DNA of 64,000 bases from Sphingobacterium corticibacterium (lineage in GTDB: Bacteria; Bacteroidota; Bacteroidia; Sphingobacteriales; Sphingobacteriaceae): positions 124,001-188,000 of the forward strand of contig NZ_SGIT01000004.1 of the NCBI RefSeq assembly GCF_004208525.1, in the 5' to 3' direction. The translations under genes and the position numbers were made by a program. Positions 35,368-44,399 of the stretch are shown here, one piece after another. The stretch's first letter is position 1. Every line of letters begins with the position of its first letter. Under the pieces are notes generated by a model. The model made no database searches. It saw only the letters and a program-made list of their open reading frames with translations, and was not told where the DNA came from.

Positions 35368-35439
35368 TAGCCCGTAGGGGAATCGAACCCCTGTTTCAAG
35401 AATGAAAATCTTGCGTCCTAACCCCTAGACGAACGGGCC
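35368..35439 (-). tRNA. tRNA-Glu (anticodon TTC)
   Basis: A 72-nt cloverleaf on the minus strand. The acceptor stem is GGCCCGT with ACGGGCT (first pair G-U), the D arm is GTCTAGGGGTTAGGAC, the anticodon arm is CAAGA-TTTTCAT-TCTTG with TTC at positions 34-36, and the T arm is AGGGGTTCGATTCCCCT. CCA is not encoded. It has its own terminator. Confidence 0.95.
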
Positions 35440-35525
35440 GTTTTTGTGTTTCGGTGTGCAAATATAGAAATGATTATTAACTATGCAAAATAAAATTCAA
35501 AAAAAGCAATTTCTTTTTCAAGAAG

Positions 35526-36251
35526 CTACAATATCGAAAACTTTGTCTCCTCCATTTCCGTAAATGCAGCTACCGTAGAAAATAAAAGACTTTTGCTGTT
35601 ATTCTCCAAATTCCTAAAATTAGTGGGCAGGAATAGTCCGCCACCAATATCCTTATATCCGTTTACAAGATAAGTTTGGCCTTCTTTATCTACAAATTGC
35701 TTAATCAAACCCGTTTCCCCATTAAATAATACTTCACCCGACAATCCCTCCTTCAGTTGAAAAGGGAGCGATTGTAATTTTTCAGCATTGAAAATCTTGG
35801 ACGATATTTTTCCTGTTTTTGTTTCGGGTTGCTCAATTAGTGCAGGCAGAAAAAGAAAAGTAGCGTCCTTTTTGAATTGGTCGTTGATTTTGGTGAAAAG
35901 TTCGTGCGTTTCAGGATCAATCTGTTTTACTTCATTGCCGTTGACAAAAAATTTGGATAACTTACCCGTTTTAAAGTTAAATAGTGAAACAATATTGTTG
36001 CCGTCGTTAGATCTACCTTCGAAACGTGCTTGTCCCGACTTCATATTGATAAGGAACTTTCGACTATTCTGAAAATATTTGATGTCGTTTCCACTTGCCG
36101 TAAAGAGAATATAGTTTGTGCTGTCCCACTTGTCTTTTCCTCCGATTCCCTTTAATAATATTTTACCTGCCTCCTGTCCTTCCTGTGCGCATATAGACAC
36201 ATATGAAATGGAAAGAATGCCGATGATAATTGCTGTTAGGAATGTTCTCAT
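35526..36251 (-). CDS. Secreted conserved hypothetical protein (LolA-like fold possible)
   Basis: A 241-residue protein with a signal peptide cut near SICAQ (about residue 22). The body has repeated beta strands with charged turns (GGKDKWDSTNYILFTASGND, SGQARFEGRSNDGNN, GLIKQFVDKEGQTYLV), as in LolA/LppX-type half-barrels of Bacteroidota. No catalytic motif is visible. It follows ribH on the minus strand by 32 bases and may share its transcript. Confidence 0.65.
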   Translation of the reverse strand: MRTFLTAIIIGILSISYVSICAQEGQEAGKILLKGIGGKDKWDSTNYILFTASGNDIKYFQNSRKFLINMKSGQARFEGRSNDGNNIVSLFNFKTGKLSKFFVNGNEVKQIDPETHELFTKINDQFKKDATFLFLPALIEQPETKTGKISSKIFNAEKLQSLPFQLKEGLSGEVLFNGETGLIKQFVDKEGQTYLVNGYKDIGGGLFLPTNFRNLENNSKSLLFSTVAAFTEMEETKFSIL

Positions 36252-36283
36252 AGTTGACCCCTAATTTTAAAATGAAGCAACAA

Positions 36284-36775
36284 TTACTTGTATCTTTTAC
36301 TGACAAGTGCCATTTGGATAGCTGTAATGGCCGCTTCTTCTCCCTTGTTTCCGTGTTTTCCACCTGCTCGATCTAATGCCTGTTCCAGATTATCAGTGGT
36401 TAATACGCCGAAAATAACGGGTTTATTGTATTTGATGGCGACATTGGCGATACCGTTTCCTACGGCGTCACATATAAAATCAAAATGTCGCGTTTCACCT
36501 TGAATGACGCAGCCAAGACATATCACTGCGTCAAAGGATTCATTGCGAAGCGCTATATCCGCCCCAGAAATTAATTCATAGCTTCCGGGCACCTGGATAA
36601 TATCGATATCATTTTCAGCAGCACCGTGTTGTTGTAAACCTTGCAGAGAACCATCTAACAAAGCTCCTGTAACTTGGGCATTCCACTGTGAAACAACGAT
36701 TGCGAATTTTAGACCCTTCGCGTTGCCAACTTCAATATGTGAGAAGTCTGACAAATTCTTCATGCTACTAGACAT
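36284..36775 (-). CDS. ribH: 6,7-dimethyl-8-ribityllumazine synthase
   Basis: A 163-residue riboflavin enzyme that condenses 5-amino-6-ribitylaminouracil with 3,4-dihydroxy-2-butanone 4-phosphate. Typical segments are FAIVVSQWNAQVTGALLDG, QVPGSYELISGADIAL, CLGCVIQGETRHFDFIC and FGVLTTDNLEQALDRAGG. It assembles into a large shell. Other rib genes are elsewhere. The promoter is a -7 box only 5 bases from the ATG. Confidence 0.97.
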   Translation of the reverse strand: MSSSMKNLSDFSHIEVGNAKGLKFAIVVSQWNAQVTGALLDGSLQGLQQHGAAENDIDIIQVPGSYELISGADIALRNESFDAVICLGCVIQGETRHFDFICDAVGNGIANVAIKYNKPVIFGVLTTDNLEQALDRAGGKHGNKGEEAAITAIQMALVSKRYK

Positions 36776-36780
36776 GGGTG

Positions 36781-36788
36781 CAAAGATA
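36781..36788 (-). promoter_or_regulatory. Bacteroidota -7 box for ribH
   Basis: The minus strand reads TATCTTTG followed by C, ending 5 bases before the ribH start codon. The transcript would be nearly leaderless. It is wedged against the terminator of the upstream TPR gene. Confidence 0.6.
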
Positions 36789-36790
36789 TA

Positions 36791-36823
36791 TAAAAAAGGC
36801 TGCTTATAAAAAATAAGCAGCCT
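36791..36823 (-). terminator. Rho-independent terminator after the TPR gene
   Basis: AGGCTGCTTAT (36797-36807) and ATAAGCAGCCT (36813-36823) pair perfectly around 5 bases; on the minus strand a T-run follows. Confidence 0.9.
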
Positions 36824-36849
36824 GTATCTCTTAATAAGCTATTTCTTAT

Positions 36850-37518
36850 TTATTGTTTTGCTTTTGTACGGGCGATAAAACCATCGATCATATTTGCTTC
36901 GGGACTATTTGGATAGTCCGACTTGATCGTTTGATAAGTTTGTTCTGCATTTTTGAAATCCTCTAATGCTTCGTAAACTAAACCTAATTTTTTCAGGAAT
37001 AAAGGTGTCGTATACGTATTTTTACTTTTTTGTGCTGCTTTTTTATAGTGATTGGCAGCACTCTTATAATCTTTAGATTCGGAATAAGCATCTCCAATTA
37101 AACCTGTAACCAAAGGATCTAAAATATCACTACCCGTATCGGAATATTTTTGAAGGTATTTTATAGCTTCTTGAAAATTGCCCTGACGAAGGTATAAGCC
37201 CCCTAAGTAAGCATTGGCGATATTCGCAGATTTAGTATTGGAGTATTCTTCCGCAATCTCTTTAAAACCTAGGAATGATCCGTCGCCTTCGATAGCTTTA
37301 GCTTGTAGAGAGTCAATTGCAGCATATTCTTCTGCTTTATATAATTGATTGGCCGCCTTTTCTGCACGCGGGGCTAGGTATAGTCGTTGATAACCTAAAT
37401 ACAGTAAAATCAAGAGAATAATACCACCCACGATGAAGGTGATGCTTTTTTGATTATCCTGAAAAAATGAACCCGATGATTTTTTAGGTTCGGTTTGATT
37501 TACGTTTTTATTTGACAT
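36850..37518 (-). CDS. Membrane-anchored tetratricopeptide repeat protein
   Basis: A 222-residue protein. A cytosolic N-terminus rich in Ser/Lys is followed by one membrane helix (about 23-44) and a periplasmic or cytosolic chain of TPR units (about 80-215: ANAYLGGLYLRQGNFQEAIK, ADAYSESKDY-like repeats). The layout is that of YfgM, which works near the Sec translocon as a chaperone partner. The role here is inferred from architecture alone. It has its own promoter and terminator. Confidence 0.85.
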   Translation of the reverse strand: MSNKNVNQTEPKKSSGSFFQDNQKSITFIVGGIILLILLYLGYQRLYLAPRAEKAANQLYKAEEYAAIDSLQAKAIEGDGSFLGFKEIAEEYSNTKSANIANAYLGGLYLRQGNFQEAIKYLQKYSDTGSDILDPLVTGLIGDAYSESKDYKSAANHYKKAAQKSKNTYTTPLFLKKLGLVYEALEDFKNAEQTYQTIKSDYPNSPEANMIDGFIARTKAKQ

Positions 37519-37548
37519 TTGTTATTATCGTATAATAAATATGGAACG

Positions 37549-37579
37549 CAAAATTACACTTTTAAAATTTTAATGCAAG
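37549..37579 (-). promoter_or_regulatory. Bacteroidota promoter for the TPR gene
   Basis: On the minus strand CTTG (37576-37579), a 19-base spacer and TAATTTTG (37549-37556) match the -33/-7 layout, with one mismatch in the -33. The start codon is 30 bases downstream. Confidence 0.6.
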
Positions 37580-37646
37580 TTTTCTGCTGTATTTTACGCG
37601 TCTTTTATCAAGAATGCCGTGGTGAACCCTCCAAAGCCTACGTTTA

Positions 37647-39572
37647 TTATCCACTGGTTGTAGAAGAAACCTCACCATCCAGCTGTTCATAAATTGAGTT
37701 TTGACTCCTAAATTCCGGTACAATAACTTTCATTTGACGAACGATTTCTATATTATTGTTTGTTTTAACACGCTCCAAAAGGAGATTGATCTGTTTACAG
37801 ATTTCTGCAAAATTATTTTCTCGCACCTTCGCAATCATAATTTTTTGGTGATGCGTAGGGAGTGTGTTTTCCAGATCGTTGAGCAATTCCTCATATAGTT
37901 TTTCGCCGGGTCGCAGTCCGGTAAACTTGATATCGATATCTTGGTAAGGGATAAATCCGGACAGTTTAATCATCTTTTCGGCAAGATCAACAATTTTGAC
38001 GGATTTCCCCATGTCGAACACGAATATCTCTCCACCATTGCCCATACATCCCGCTTCGATAACCAATTGGCAGGCTTCCGGGATAGTCATAAAATAACGC
38101 GTGATTTCAGGATGGGTCACCGTAAGTGGGCCGCCTTTTTCTATTTGCTCCCGAAAGCGTGGAATAACTGATCCGTTGGATCCAAGGACATTTCCGAAAC
38201 GTGTCGTTATGAACCTGGTTTTTGCATTTGGATGATTTTCTTCCAAATTATTGTTCATGGATTGCACATACATTTCAGCGATGCGTTTGGTCGCTCCCAT
38301 CACGTTGGTAGGATTGACGGCTTTGTCTGTCGATACAAACACAAACTTTGATACCTCGAATTCAACCGCTAAATTAGTTAAAATAAAAGTACCAAATACA
38401 TTTGTCCGAACACCTTCAATCGGATGGTTTTCCATCATAGGCACATGCTTGTATGCTGCGGCATGATAAACGTATTGCGGTTTGAATGTCTCAAATAAGA
38501 TACGCATTCGATCCTCATTTTTTACATCGGCGATAAAAGATTGGTAAGCTTGGTTCTTAAACCGATCTTGTAAGTCTAGATGAAGGTTATGTAGCGGAGA
38601 TTCCGCTTGATCGCATAAGATAATCAATTGTGGTTCGAAATGACCGAGTTGTTTGGCTATCTCACTTCCAATGGAGCCTGCAGCACCAGTTACCAAAATA
38701 CGTTTACCTCTTAGTTGTTCTAAAAGCGAATCATTTTTTAGCTTAATAGGAGCTCGTTCTAGTAAATCTTCAATTTTAACTTTTTTGATCTGGGTGGGGG
38801 AGACGGTACCATTGATGATTTCACTCACCGGAGGGAGTGTAAGTACGTTTATCTTTTGCTCCAAACATATATCAATAACTTGGTTTTTTTTTTCCGAGCT
38901 GATTCTATGGGAGGCAAAAATCAATTCATCGATCGCCAGTTTATGGATTAAACGTCCCAGATCACCAGAGCTGAAAATTTTGATACCATCGATATATTTG
39001 CCGATTTTGGTTTCATCATCATCCAAATAAGCAACGATATATTTATTCGATTTAAGGTCGTGGTCGAAGGTACGCTTTACCGCTATGCCCAGATCACCGG
39101 CACCATATACAATGACGTTTTTCTTGTCAGACGTTTTAGTTTTGTTGTACTGGAAAAATATCTTGATTAACGTCCGATAAGTTGTTAAGCCGGTAAAGGC
39201 AAACAGGCTATATACGATGATGATGTTCGTCGGGATGAGCGAAGGCATATTGCTCGCAATCATAATCAATTTAATGGCGAACAGAATGATAACGTTAAAA
39301 AGCAATGTCGATAGAATCCGGATAGAATCCACAGCACTGGTATAGCGAACAATGCCAGAATAGAGTTTGAAAATTAGAAAAGAAATAGAAGTTATTCCCA
39401 AACAATATATTAACTCTATAGCAAAATATGGCTTTGCGTACTCCTGTATATTGAAGGAATGAAACAGACCATACGCGAACACGAAAGCGATCGCTGCAAT
39501 AGCTAAGTCAAAAATAAAAATGGTCCATCGAGGAACAATGCCAATTTGGTTAAAAACGGGAAACTTTTGCAT
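37647..39572 (-). CDS. Polysaccharide biosynthesis nucleotide-sugar 4,6-dehydratase (CapD/WbpM-like)
   Basis: A 641-residue membrane protein. Four membrane helices occupy about residues 15-140. A first Rossmann domain (CoA-binding-like, VIVYGAGDLGIAVKR) is followed by the catalytic short-chain dehydratase domain from about 290: RILVTGAAGSIGSEI, YHAAAYKHVPMMENHP and VSTDKAVNPTNVMGATKR. The active-site Tyr is replaced by Met, as is normal in WbpM/FlaA1 enzymes. It should convert UDP-GlcNAc-type sugars for O-antigen or capsule. No sugar cluster is adjacent. Confidence 0.92.
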   Translation of the reverse strand: MQKFPVFNQIGIVPRWTIFIFDLAIAAIAFVFAYGLFHSFNIQEYAKPYFAIELIYCLGITSISFLIFKLYSGIVRYTSAVDSIRILSTLLFNVIILFAIKLIMIASNMPSLIPTNIIIVYSLFAFTGLTTYRTLIKIFFQYNKTKTSDKKNVIVYGAGDLGIAVKRTFDHDLKSNKYIVAYLDDDETKIGKYIDGIKIFSSGDLGRLIHKLAIDELIFASHRISSEKKNQVIDICLEQKINVLTLPPVSEIINGTVSPTQIKKVKIEDLLERAPIKLKNDSLLEQLRGKRILVTGAAGSIGSEIAKQLGHFEPQLIILCDQAESPLHNLHLDLQDRFKNQAYQSFIADVKNEDRMRILFETFKPQYVYHAAAYKHVPMMENHPIEGVRTNVFGTFILTNLAVEFEVSKFVFVSTDKAVNPTNVMGATKRIAEMYVQSMNNNLEENHPNAKTRFITTRFGNVLGSNGSVIPRFREQIEKGGPLTVTHPEITRYFMTIPEACQLVIEAGCMGNGGEIFVFDMGKSVKIVDLAEKMIKLSGFIPYQDIDIKFTGLRPGEKLYEELLNDLENTLPTHHQKIMIAKVRENNFAEICKQINLLLERVKTNNNIEIVRQMKVIVPEFRSQNSIYEQLDGEVSSTTSG

Positions 39573-39690
39573 TGAAATATTTTTACATAGGATGTAAAAA
39601 TAGGAAAAAAAGTGGATTTATGAATCTTATTCCCAAAATATCAAGAATAATATCTAAATTCACTAGTTGATAAAACAGATAGATTGTAGC

Positions 39691-40902
39691 ATGAGCGATA
39701 TGTCAAAAATTGCCCACAAGGCGATATTTCAGCCGAAAGAAGCATTGGCAAGTGTGGGTAAAAGTCGGCACACATTAAAAATTGGCGTGCCGAAAGAAAT
39801 ATCTTTTCAGGAGAAACGGATAGCCTTGACCCCGTTATCTGTTGCGTTACTCGTTGAATATGGTCATGAGATCGTTCTAGAATCTGGAGCAGGCGAAGCT
39901 TCCAACTTTTTAGATTCCCATTATAGTGAACAAGGTGCAAGAATCAGTCATGATAAAGAGGAGGTGTTTCAATGTGATATTGTTATTAAGATTGCAAGTC
40001 CCATTATAGAAGAGGTGAGTATGATGAAAAATAAGCAGGTATTACTATCATCCCACCAACCATCGCTGATGAAACTGCCCGTATTACAAGCATTAATGCG
40101 AAAGCAAATCACAGCCGTTTCTTATGAATATTTGCAAGATGAGGGTGGGCATTTAACTGTCGTGCGCGCCATGAGTGAAATTGTAGGTGCAACCTCTGTG
40201 CTTATCGCGGCAGAATATCTTAGTAATATATTTGATGGAAAAGGTCTGATGCTAGGCGGCATAACAGGTGTTCCTCCGACGGAAATGGTCATTATTGGAG
40301 CGGGGACGGTGGGAGAATATGCCGCTCGTGCCGCTATTGCTCTCGGTGCGCAGGTCAAAGTATTTGATAGTTCTGTATACCGATTACGTAGATTGCAAAA
40401 CAATGTAGGTAGCCGTGTTTTTACTTCCGTGATACAACCTATTGTATTAAATAAAGCCGTTAAATCTTGTGATGTCGTTATAGGCGCCTTAAGAGCGAAG
40501 AATGGTCGTTCTCCCTGCATTATTTCCGAAGATACGGTATCCAATATGAAACCGAACGCCGTGCTTATCGATGTGAGTATCGACCAAGGTGGATGTTTCG
40601 AAACATCCGAAGTAACCACACATGACAAACCAGTATTCCGAAAATACGATGTGATACACTATTGTGTTCCTAATATCGCATCACGTGTTGCGCGTACGGC
40701 GACTTACGCCCTCACCAATATAATGACGCCTTTACTTCTCCAAATAGGAGAATGCGGAGGTATGAATAACATGATATGGTCTGATAAATGTATCCGCAGC
40801 GCAATTTATCTCTATCAAGGGATGCTGACGAATAAGGACATTGCAGAAAAGTTTAACTTACCATCAAAAGATCTGGATTTAATTATCGTAGCTAATCAAT
40901 AA
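39691..40902 (+). CDS. ald: Alanine dehydrogenase
   Basis: A 403-residue AlaDH/PNT-family enzyme that reversibly oxidises L-alanine to pyruvate with NAD. The N-terminal substrate domain starts at KIGVPKEISFQEKRIALTP, the NAD fold has VIIGAGTVGEYAARAAI, and VLIDVSIDQGGCFET is the family signature near the active site. A PNT transhydrogenase subunit would be followed by membrane partners, which are absent. ATG 39691 is preferred to TTG 39667. The next gene starts 3 bases later. Confidence 0.85.
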   Translation: MSDMSKIAHKAIFQPKEALASVGKSRHTLKIGVPKEISFQEKRIALTPLSVALLVEYGHEIVLESGAGEASNFLDSHYSEQGARISHDKEEVFQCDIVIKIASPIIEEVSMMKNKQVLLSSHQPSLMKLPVLQALMRKQITAVSYEYLQDEGGHLTVVRAMSEIVGATSVLIAAEYLSNIFDGKGLMLGGITGVPPTEMVIIGAGTVGEYAARAAIALGAQVKVFDSSVYRLRRLQNNVGSRVFTSVIQPIVLNKAVKSCDVVIGALRAKNGRSPCIISEDTVSNMKPNAVLIDVSIDQGGCFETSEVTTHDKPVFRKYDVIHYCVPNIASRVARTATYALTNIMTPLLLQIGECGGMNNMIWSDKCIRSAIYLYQGMLTNKDIAEKFNLPSKDLDLIIVANQ

Positions 40903-40905
40903 AAA

Positions 40906-41748
40906 ATGAAATTTATTTATTCTATACTATTTGTGGTGTTATTAAATTATTATTCGCTGGCACAAGAAAAAGTGGCATTATATAGCGAAATTCCCAATGC
41001 AACAAAATCTGCAGAAGACCTAGGAGAAGAAAATGTTCCTGTTCTGTATAAATATGAATTGCCAAGTGCGAAGCAGGCGATACTGGTGATTCCCGGTGGA
41101 GGGTACTCCCATGTAGCTATTAATCATGAAGGACATGAAATAGCGGAAGCATTTAATGAACAAGGTTATAGTGCGTTTGTATTATATTATCGTCTACCTA
41201 AAGATGAGCATATGAAAGTGCGAAAAATAGGCCCTTTACAAGATGCACAACGTGGTATACAATATATTAGAGAACATTACGATTTCGATCGGGTCGGCGT
41301 AATCGGGTTTTCCGCGGGAGGCCATTTGGCAGCATCCTTATCAAACCACTTTGATGATGTGAAAATTGACAATAAAAACGCTATTAACTTAGCGCCTGAT
41401 TTTTCGGTATTGATCTATCCTGTTATTTCAATGGATGATGAGGTTACACACAAGGGGTCTAAGAAAAACTTGATAGGAGAAGAACCTAATACAGATGATT
41501 TGGTGTATTTTTCATTGGAGAAACAGGTGTCTGCGAAAACCCCACCTACGTTTTTGGTGCACGCCGAGGATGATAAAGGGGTTCTTATTGCGAATGCATT
41601 ACGTTACAAAGAAGCTTTGGATAAAGTAGGTGTAGTTAATGATATATTCATTTATCCAACGGGAGGGCATGGTTTCGGATTAAATAACAAGACCGATGCG
41701 AGAAAATGGTCGGACTATATGTTTACGTGGCTGGAAAATCTGAATTGA
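40906..41748 (+). CDS. Secreted alpha/beta hydrolase (BD-FAE-like esterase)
   Basis: A 280-residue serine hydrolase with a signal peptide cut near SLAQ (about residue 19). The oxyanion region VIPGGGYSHVAINHEG, the nucleophile elbow GFSAGGHLAAS and the C-terminal catalytic His in GGHGFGLNN place it in the bifunctional feruloyl/acetyl-xylan esterase family. The physiological ester is unknown. The tight spacing to ald suggests one transcript, though the functions look unrelated. Confidence 0.88.
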   Translation: MKFIYSILFVVLLNYYSLAQEKVALYSEIPNATKSAEDLGEENVPVLYKYELPSAKQAILVIPGGGYSHVAINHEGHEIAEAFNEQGYSAFVLYYRLPKDEHMKVRKIGPLQDAQRGIQYIREHYDFDRVGVIGFSAGGHLAASLSNHFDDVKIDNKNAINLAPDFSVLIYPVISMDDEVTHKGSKKNLIGEEPNTDDLVYFSLEKQVSAKTPPTFLVHAEDDKGVLIANALRYKEALDKVGVVNDIFIYPTGGHGFGLNNKTDARKWSDYMFTWLENLN

Positions 41749-41773
41749 AGAACAGAAACGCGTCGTAAGGGTA

Positions 41774-42820
41774 TTAGCGGAACGTGATGTATTTTGCTAT
41801 ACTGACCGTTACCTTGCTACCGATGGAAATAGCGGGTAATGGGTGCATGATAGCATGTAACGAAAATTCTCCGTTGTGCAGTACCCATTCTTTATAAAAA
41901 CCACGGAAACGTATATCTTTTACATAAAATACACCTTGAGGGTTTTCCACAAAAGTCACATCTTCTTGATGGATACCAATGGTATGCGGGGTTAAGATGT
42001 CTAGACGTGCGGCTTGATCCGGAGACAGTATATTGCTCTTTGCTAGAAGTTGGGCCGTGTAGCTGTGAGTCGGTTCGTAGTAAAGTTTTGTCGGAGATCC
42101 TTGCTCCACTATCTGGGCGTTTTTCATCACGATTAATTCATCTGCCATGGCTAAAACTTCCGTCGGATCATGGGACACTAAAACTATCGTGAGTCCGGTG
42201 TCTTCAACAATTTGCCGCATATCTTGCTGTAGCGCGTCTCGAAATGCCGCATCGACCTGATTGAATGGCTCGTCCATCAACAGTGCCTCCGGTTCGTTTA
42301 CCAGTGCACGTGCAATAGCCACGCGTTGTTTTTCTCCGCCGCTTAAATCGGCAACCCGTTGTTGAGCGAGGTGAAGAATCTTTAGCCTGTCTAACGTTTC
42401 ACGAGTCTTAGATTCTTTCCGAGCAAGGTTGGTGTTCGGCAATTGGGAGGCTATATTATCCCACACTTTAGCATATAAGTTGAGATCATCAAATCCCTGT
42501 GATACCAACTTCATCGCATCATGTCCGGGAATCAATTTATCTTTTCGAGTGGGAATCAACCAGCCGCGATAGCGCACCTCTCCCGAAGAGGGCGCTAATA
42601 AACCATAAATAAGTTTTAATAATGTAGTTTTGCCGCTTCCCGATTCTCCAATGATTGCTGTAATCTTTCCCTCCTTTATACCAAAATCAACTTTACGAAC
42701 TGCTACAACATCCTGTTTCGCATGAAAGATATGGGAAAGATCTTCACCATATATAAGTGGTATGCCTATCTTTTCTTGGTCGGTTGGGATATATTGACAG
42801 GAAGAGGTTTGCTGCGCCAT
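41774..42820 (-). CDS. Solitary ABC transporter ATPase (PotA/FbpC-like)
   Basis: A 348-residue import-type ATPase. Walker A GESGSGKTTLLK, signature LSGGEKQRVAIARA, Walker B ALLMDEPFNQVD and the H-loop VSHDPTE are intact. The C-terminal 90 residues look like a TOBE-type regulatory domain (ILTPHTIGIHQEDVTF). Such ATPases serve polyamine, iron or thiamine importers, but no permease or binding protein is encoded nearby. Its partner must be elsewhere, or it acts in another role. Confidence 0.9.
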   Translation of the reverse strand: MAQQTSSCQYIPTDQEKIGIPLIYGEDLSHIFHAKQDVVAVRKVDFGIKEGKITAIIGESGSGKTTLLKLIYGLLAPSSGEVRYRGWLIPTRKDKLIPGHDAMKLVSQGFDDLNLYAKVWDNIASQLPNTNLARKESKTRETLDRLKILHLAQQRVADLSGGEKQRVAIARALVNEPEALLMDEPFNQVDAAFRDALQQDMRQIVEDTGLTIVLVSHDPTEVLAMADELIVMKNAQIVEQGSPTKLYYEPTHSYTAQLLAKSNILSPDQAARLDILTPHTIGIHQEDVTFVENPQGVFYVKDIRFRGFYKEWVLHNGEFSLHAIMHPLPAISIGSKVTVSIAKYITFR

Positions 42821-42845
42821 AGAGAATATTGAACCTTGTGAGGCA

Positions 42846-42853
42846 CAAAAGTA
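42846..42853 (-). promoter_or_regulatory. Bacteroidota -7 box for the ABC ATPase
   Basis: The minus strand reads TACTTTTG, abutting the stop codon of the upstream barrel gene and 25 bases before the start codon. It implies that the ATPase is not dependent on the sigma operon promoter. Confidence 0.5.
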
Positions 42854-43642
42854 TTAAAACCCTAAAGTCAATCCAAATGTGAAATTATTTAAGTTCTCTT
42901 GATTCGGGCTATTTTCGAATATGTCATTCATGTAATATTTCGCAAAAAGACCCAATGATCCAAACCCTACCCGTGCGAATGCACCATATTGAAAACTTGC
43001 CAAATTGTAGTTGTCCTTGAACTTTTGTTTACCATGTTCTTCACTTTTAAATCGTTGTGTCCCTTTTAGTAACACCCCCGTCATGGCACCAAAAGCAATT
43101 TTCGGACGGTGGCCTTGATGATTTCTGCGGCCACGCCATTCGAAACTCAATGGCGTGCGAAGATAGGTAGACGTAAAAATGTTCTTTTTATACGTGATGT
43201 CAGACGGGCTATACGTTAGTGGAGTCGCTTCGGTGTCTAGAATAATATCATTTTTCAACCGGAGGTAATTCCACTCGAAACCTGCAGATACGTACATTTT
43301 GAAAGTTTCATTGAAACGTACACCAAATTGGGCGACATCAAATCCAAAATTGGATGCTTTTTTGTATTTCAGAAATTGATTTTCCTCGCCTAACGTAAAA
43401 CTTCCATCGTCTATCAGACGCGAAAACCCCCAATCTATCCGAGTAAAAGTAAGACCACCAAATACACGCGGATATTTAATTTCCTTTCCACGGTCGTCAT
43501 AGTCTTTTTTCCCTATGGTTGGTTCGATGTTAATTTTTCGGGCGATCGTATCGTTGCTATCATCTTCTTGCGTAAAAGCATGCTGTGCTGAGAAAAGCAT
43601 CGCTATGCTCATTAGTCCGGTGTATAATAAGTTTGTTTTCAT
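42854..43642 (-). CDS. Outer-membrane beta-barrel protein of a sigma-factor operon
   Basis: A 262-residue protein with a signal peptide cut near AFTQ (about residue 25). Alternating hydrophobic strands ending in aromatic residues run through the chain (FGFDVAQFGVRF, FKMYVSAGFEWNYL) and the last strand ends FTFGLTLGF, the C-terminal Phe typical of outer-membrane barrels. It is the third gene in the run sigma, membrane protein, barrel. Confidence 0.8.
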   Translation of the reverse strand: MKTNLLYTGLMSIAMLFSAQHAFTQEDDSNDTIARKINIEPTIGKKDYDDRGKEIKYPRVFGGLTFTRIDWGFSRLIDDGSFTLGEENQFLKYKKASNFGFDVAQFGVRFNETFKMYVSAGFEWNYLRLKNDIILDTEATPLTYSPSDITYKKNIFTSTYLRTPLSFEWRGRRNHQGHRPKIAFGAMTGVLLKGTQRFKSEEHGKQKFKDNYNLASFQYGAFARVGFGSLGLFAKYYMNDIFENSPNQENLNNFTFGLTLGF

Positions 43643-43658
43643 CTAATTGTTTTTTTAA

Positions 43659-44399
43659 TTATCTTCTTTTTTTATGACGGTTTTTTACTAAACTATTAAC
43701 GATATCGAGACGGAGAAACCCTTCTTCGTCTTTGCTGAATTGAACGGTTGTATGATCGGTCGGGTTCAATGCGTCGGAAATTTTGTTTAAGATACCGGGT
43801 ACTATGCCTTCCACCGGCTTTTGCGTGGAAGCTAACATGCTCTCTTCCGTTTCAGGGTCATCAATTAGTGGAGCTATCGGTGGAACGTTGATAACGTATT
43901 GCTGCGGTATTGTACCCGCTACTTGAAGGCCGTCTGTCAAAGCCAGTGAGACACCAACAGGTTTGAGTTTCACCAGTTTTAGATGGCGCTCTTGACGCGA
44001 TGAATCTTCGCTAATTGGTTTTTTTTGTTTGGGGGTGGAAATCCGATGTGCCAATGTTTCGGGTTTTGCCAATACCTGTTGTTTTGGCTTCTTTTGTTTT
44101 GGCTCGTTCGTATGCGTTGTCTCCATAGGGATTGCCGGGGGAGATGATTTGGATGTTTCTTGTGTGGCAATCGGTATGTCAAGTGTAGGTGTAGGTTGCA
44201 TGATACGATATAACAACGCGATCAAGCCCAAACACCCAACAACTATTGCCGCATACTTTACCCAATCAAGCCTTCTGACTGGTACTACTTTTTCGCGATC
44301 TAATTGGTTTTCAATTTGATGCCAAATGTCGTTTCTCGGTGGAATCGTATGCTGTTCCAATTGCTCCTTAAATAGTTTGTCTAGTTCTTTATTGTTCAT
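43659..44399 (-). CDS. Single-span membrane protein, probable anti-sigma factor
   Basis: A 246-residue protein. The N-terminal cytosolic part (NKELDKLFKEQLEQHTIPPR, about 1-42) is like Bacteroidota proteins encoded after ECF sigma factors and is the likely sigma-binding segment. One membrane helix (about 48-65) is followed by a Pro/Lys/Thr-rich periplasmic region with no catalytic motif. Its start overlaps the sigma stop as TAATG, so the two are translationally coupled. Anti-sigma function is inferred from this context. Confidence 0.7.
   Translation of the reverse strand: MNNKELDKLFKEQLEQHTIPPRNDIWHQIENQLDREKVVPVRRLDWVKYAAIVVGCLGLIALLYRIMQPTPTLDIPIATQETSKSSPPAIPMETTHTNEPKQKKPKQQVLAKPETLAHRISTPKQKKPISEDSSRQERHLKLVKLKPVGVSLALTDGLQVAGTIPQQYVINVPPIAPLIDDPETEESMLASTQKPVEGIVPGILNKISDALNPTDHTTVQFSKDEEGFLRLDIVNSLVKNRHKKRR

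Noticed and set aside
34866..35399. Long minus-strand reading frames across the 21-bp repeats (177 and 123 residues)
   Set aside because: Openness follows from a stop-free 21-bp unit repeated in phase. The longer frame also runs into the tRNA gene, so neither is supported as a gene.
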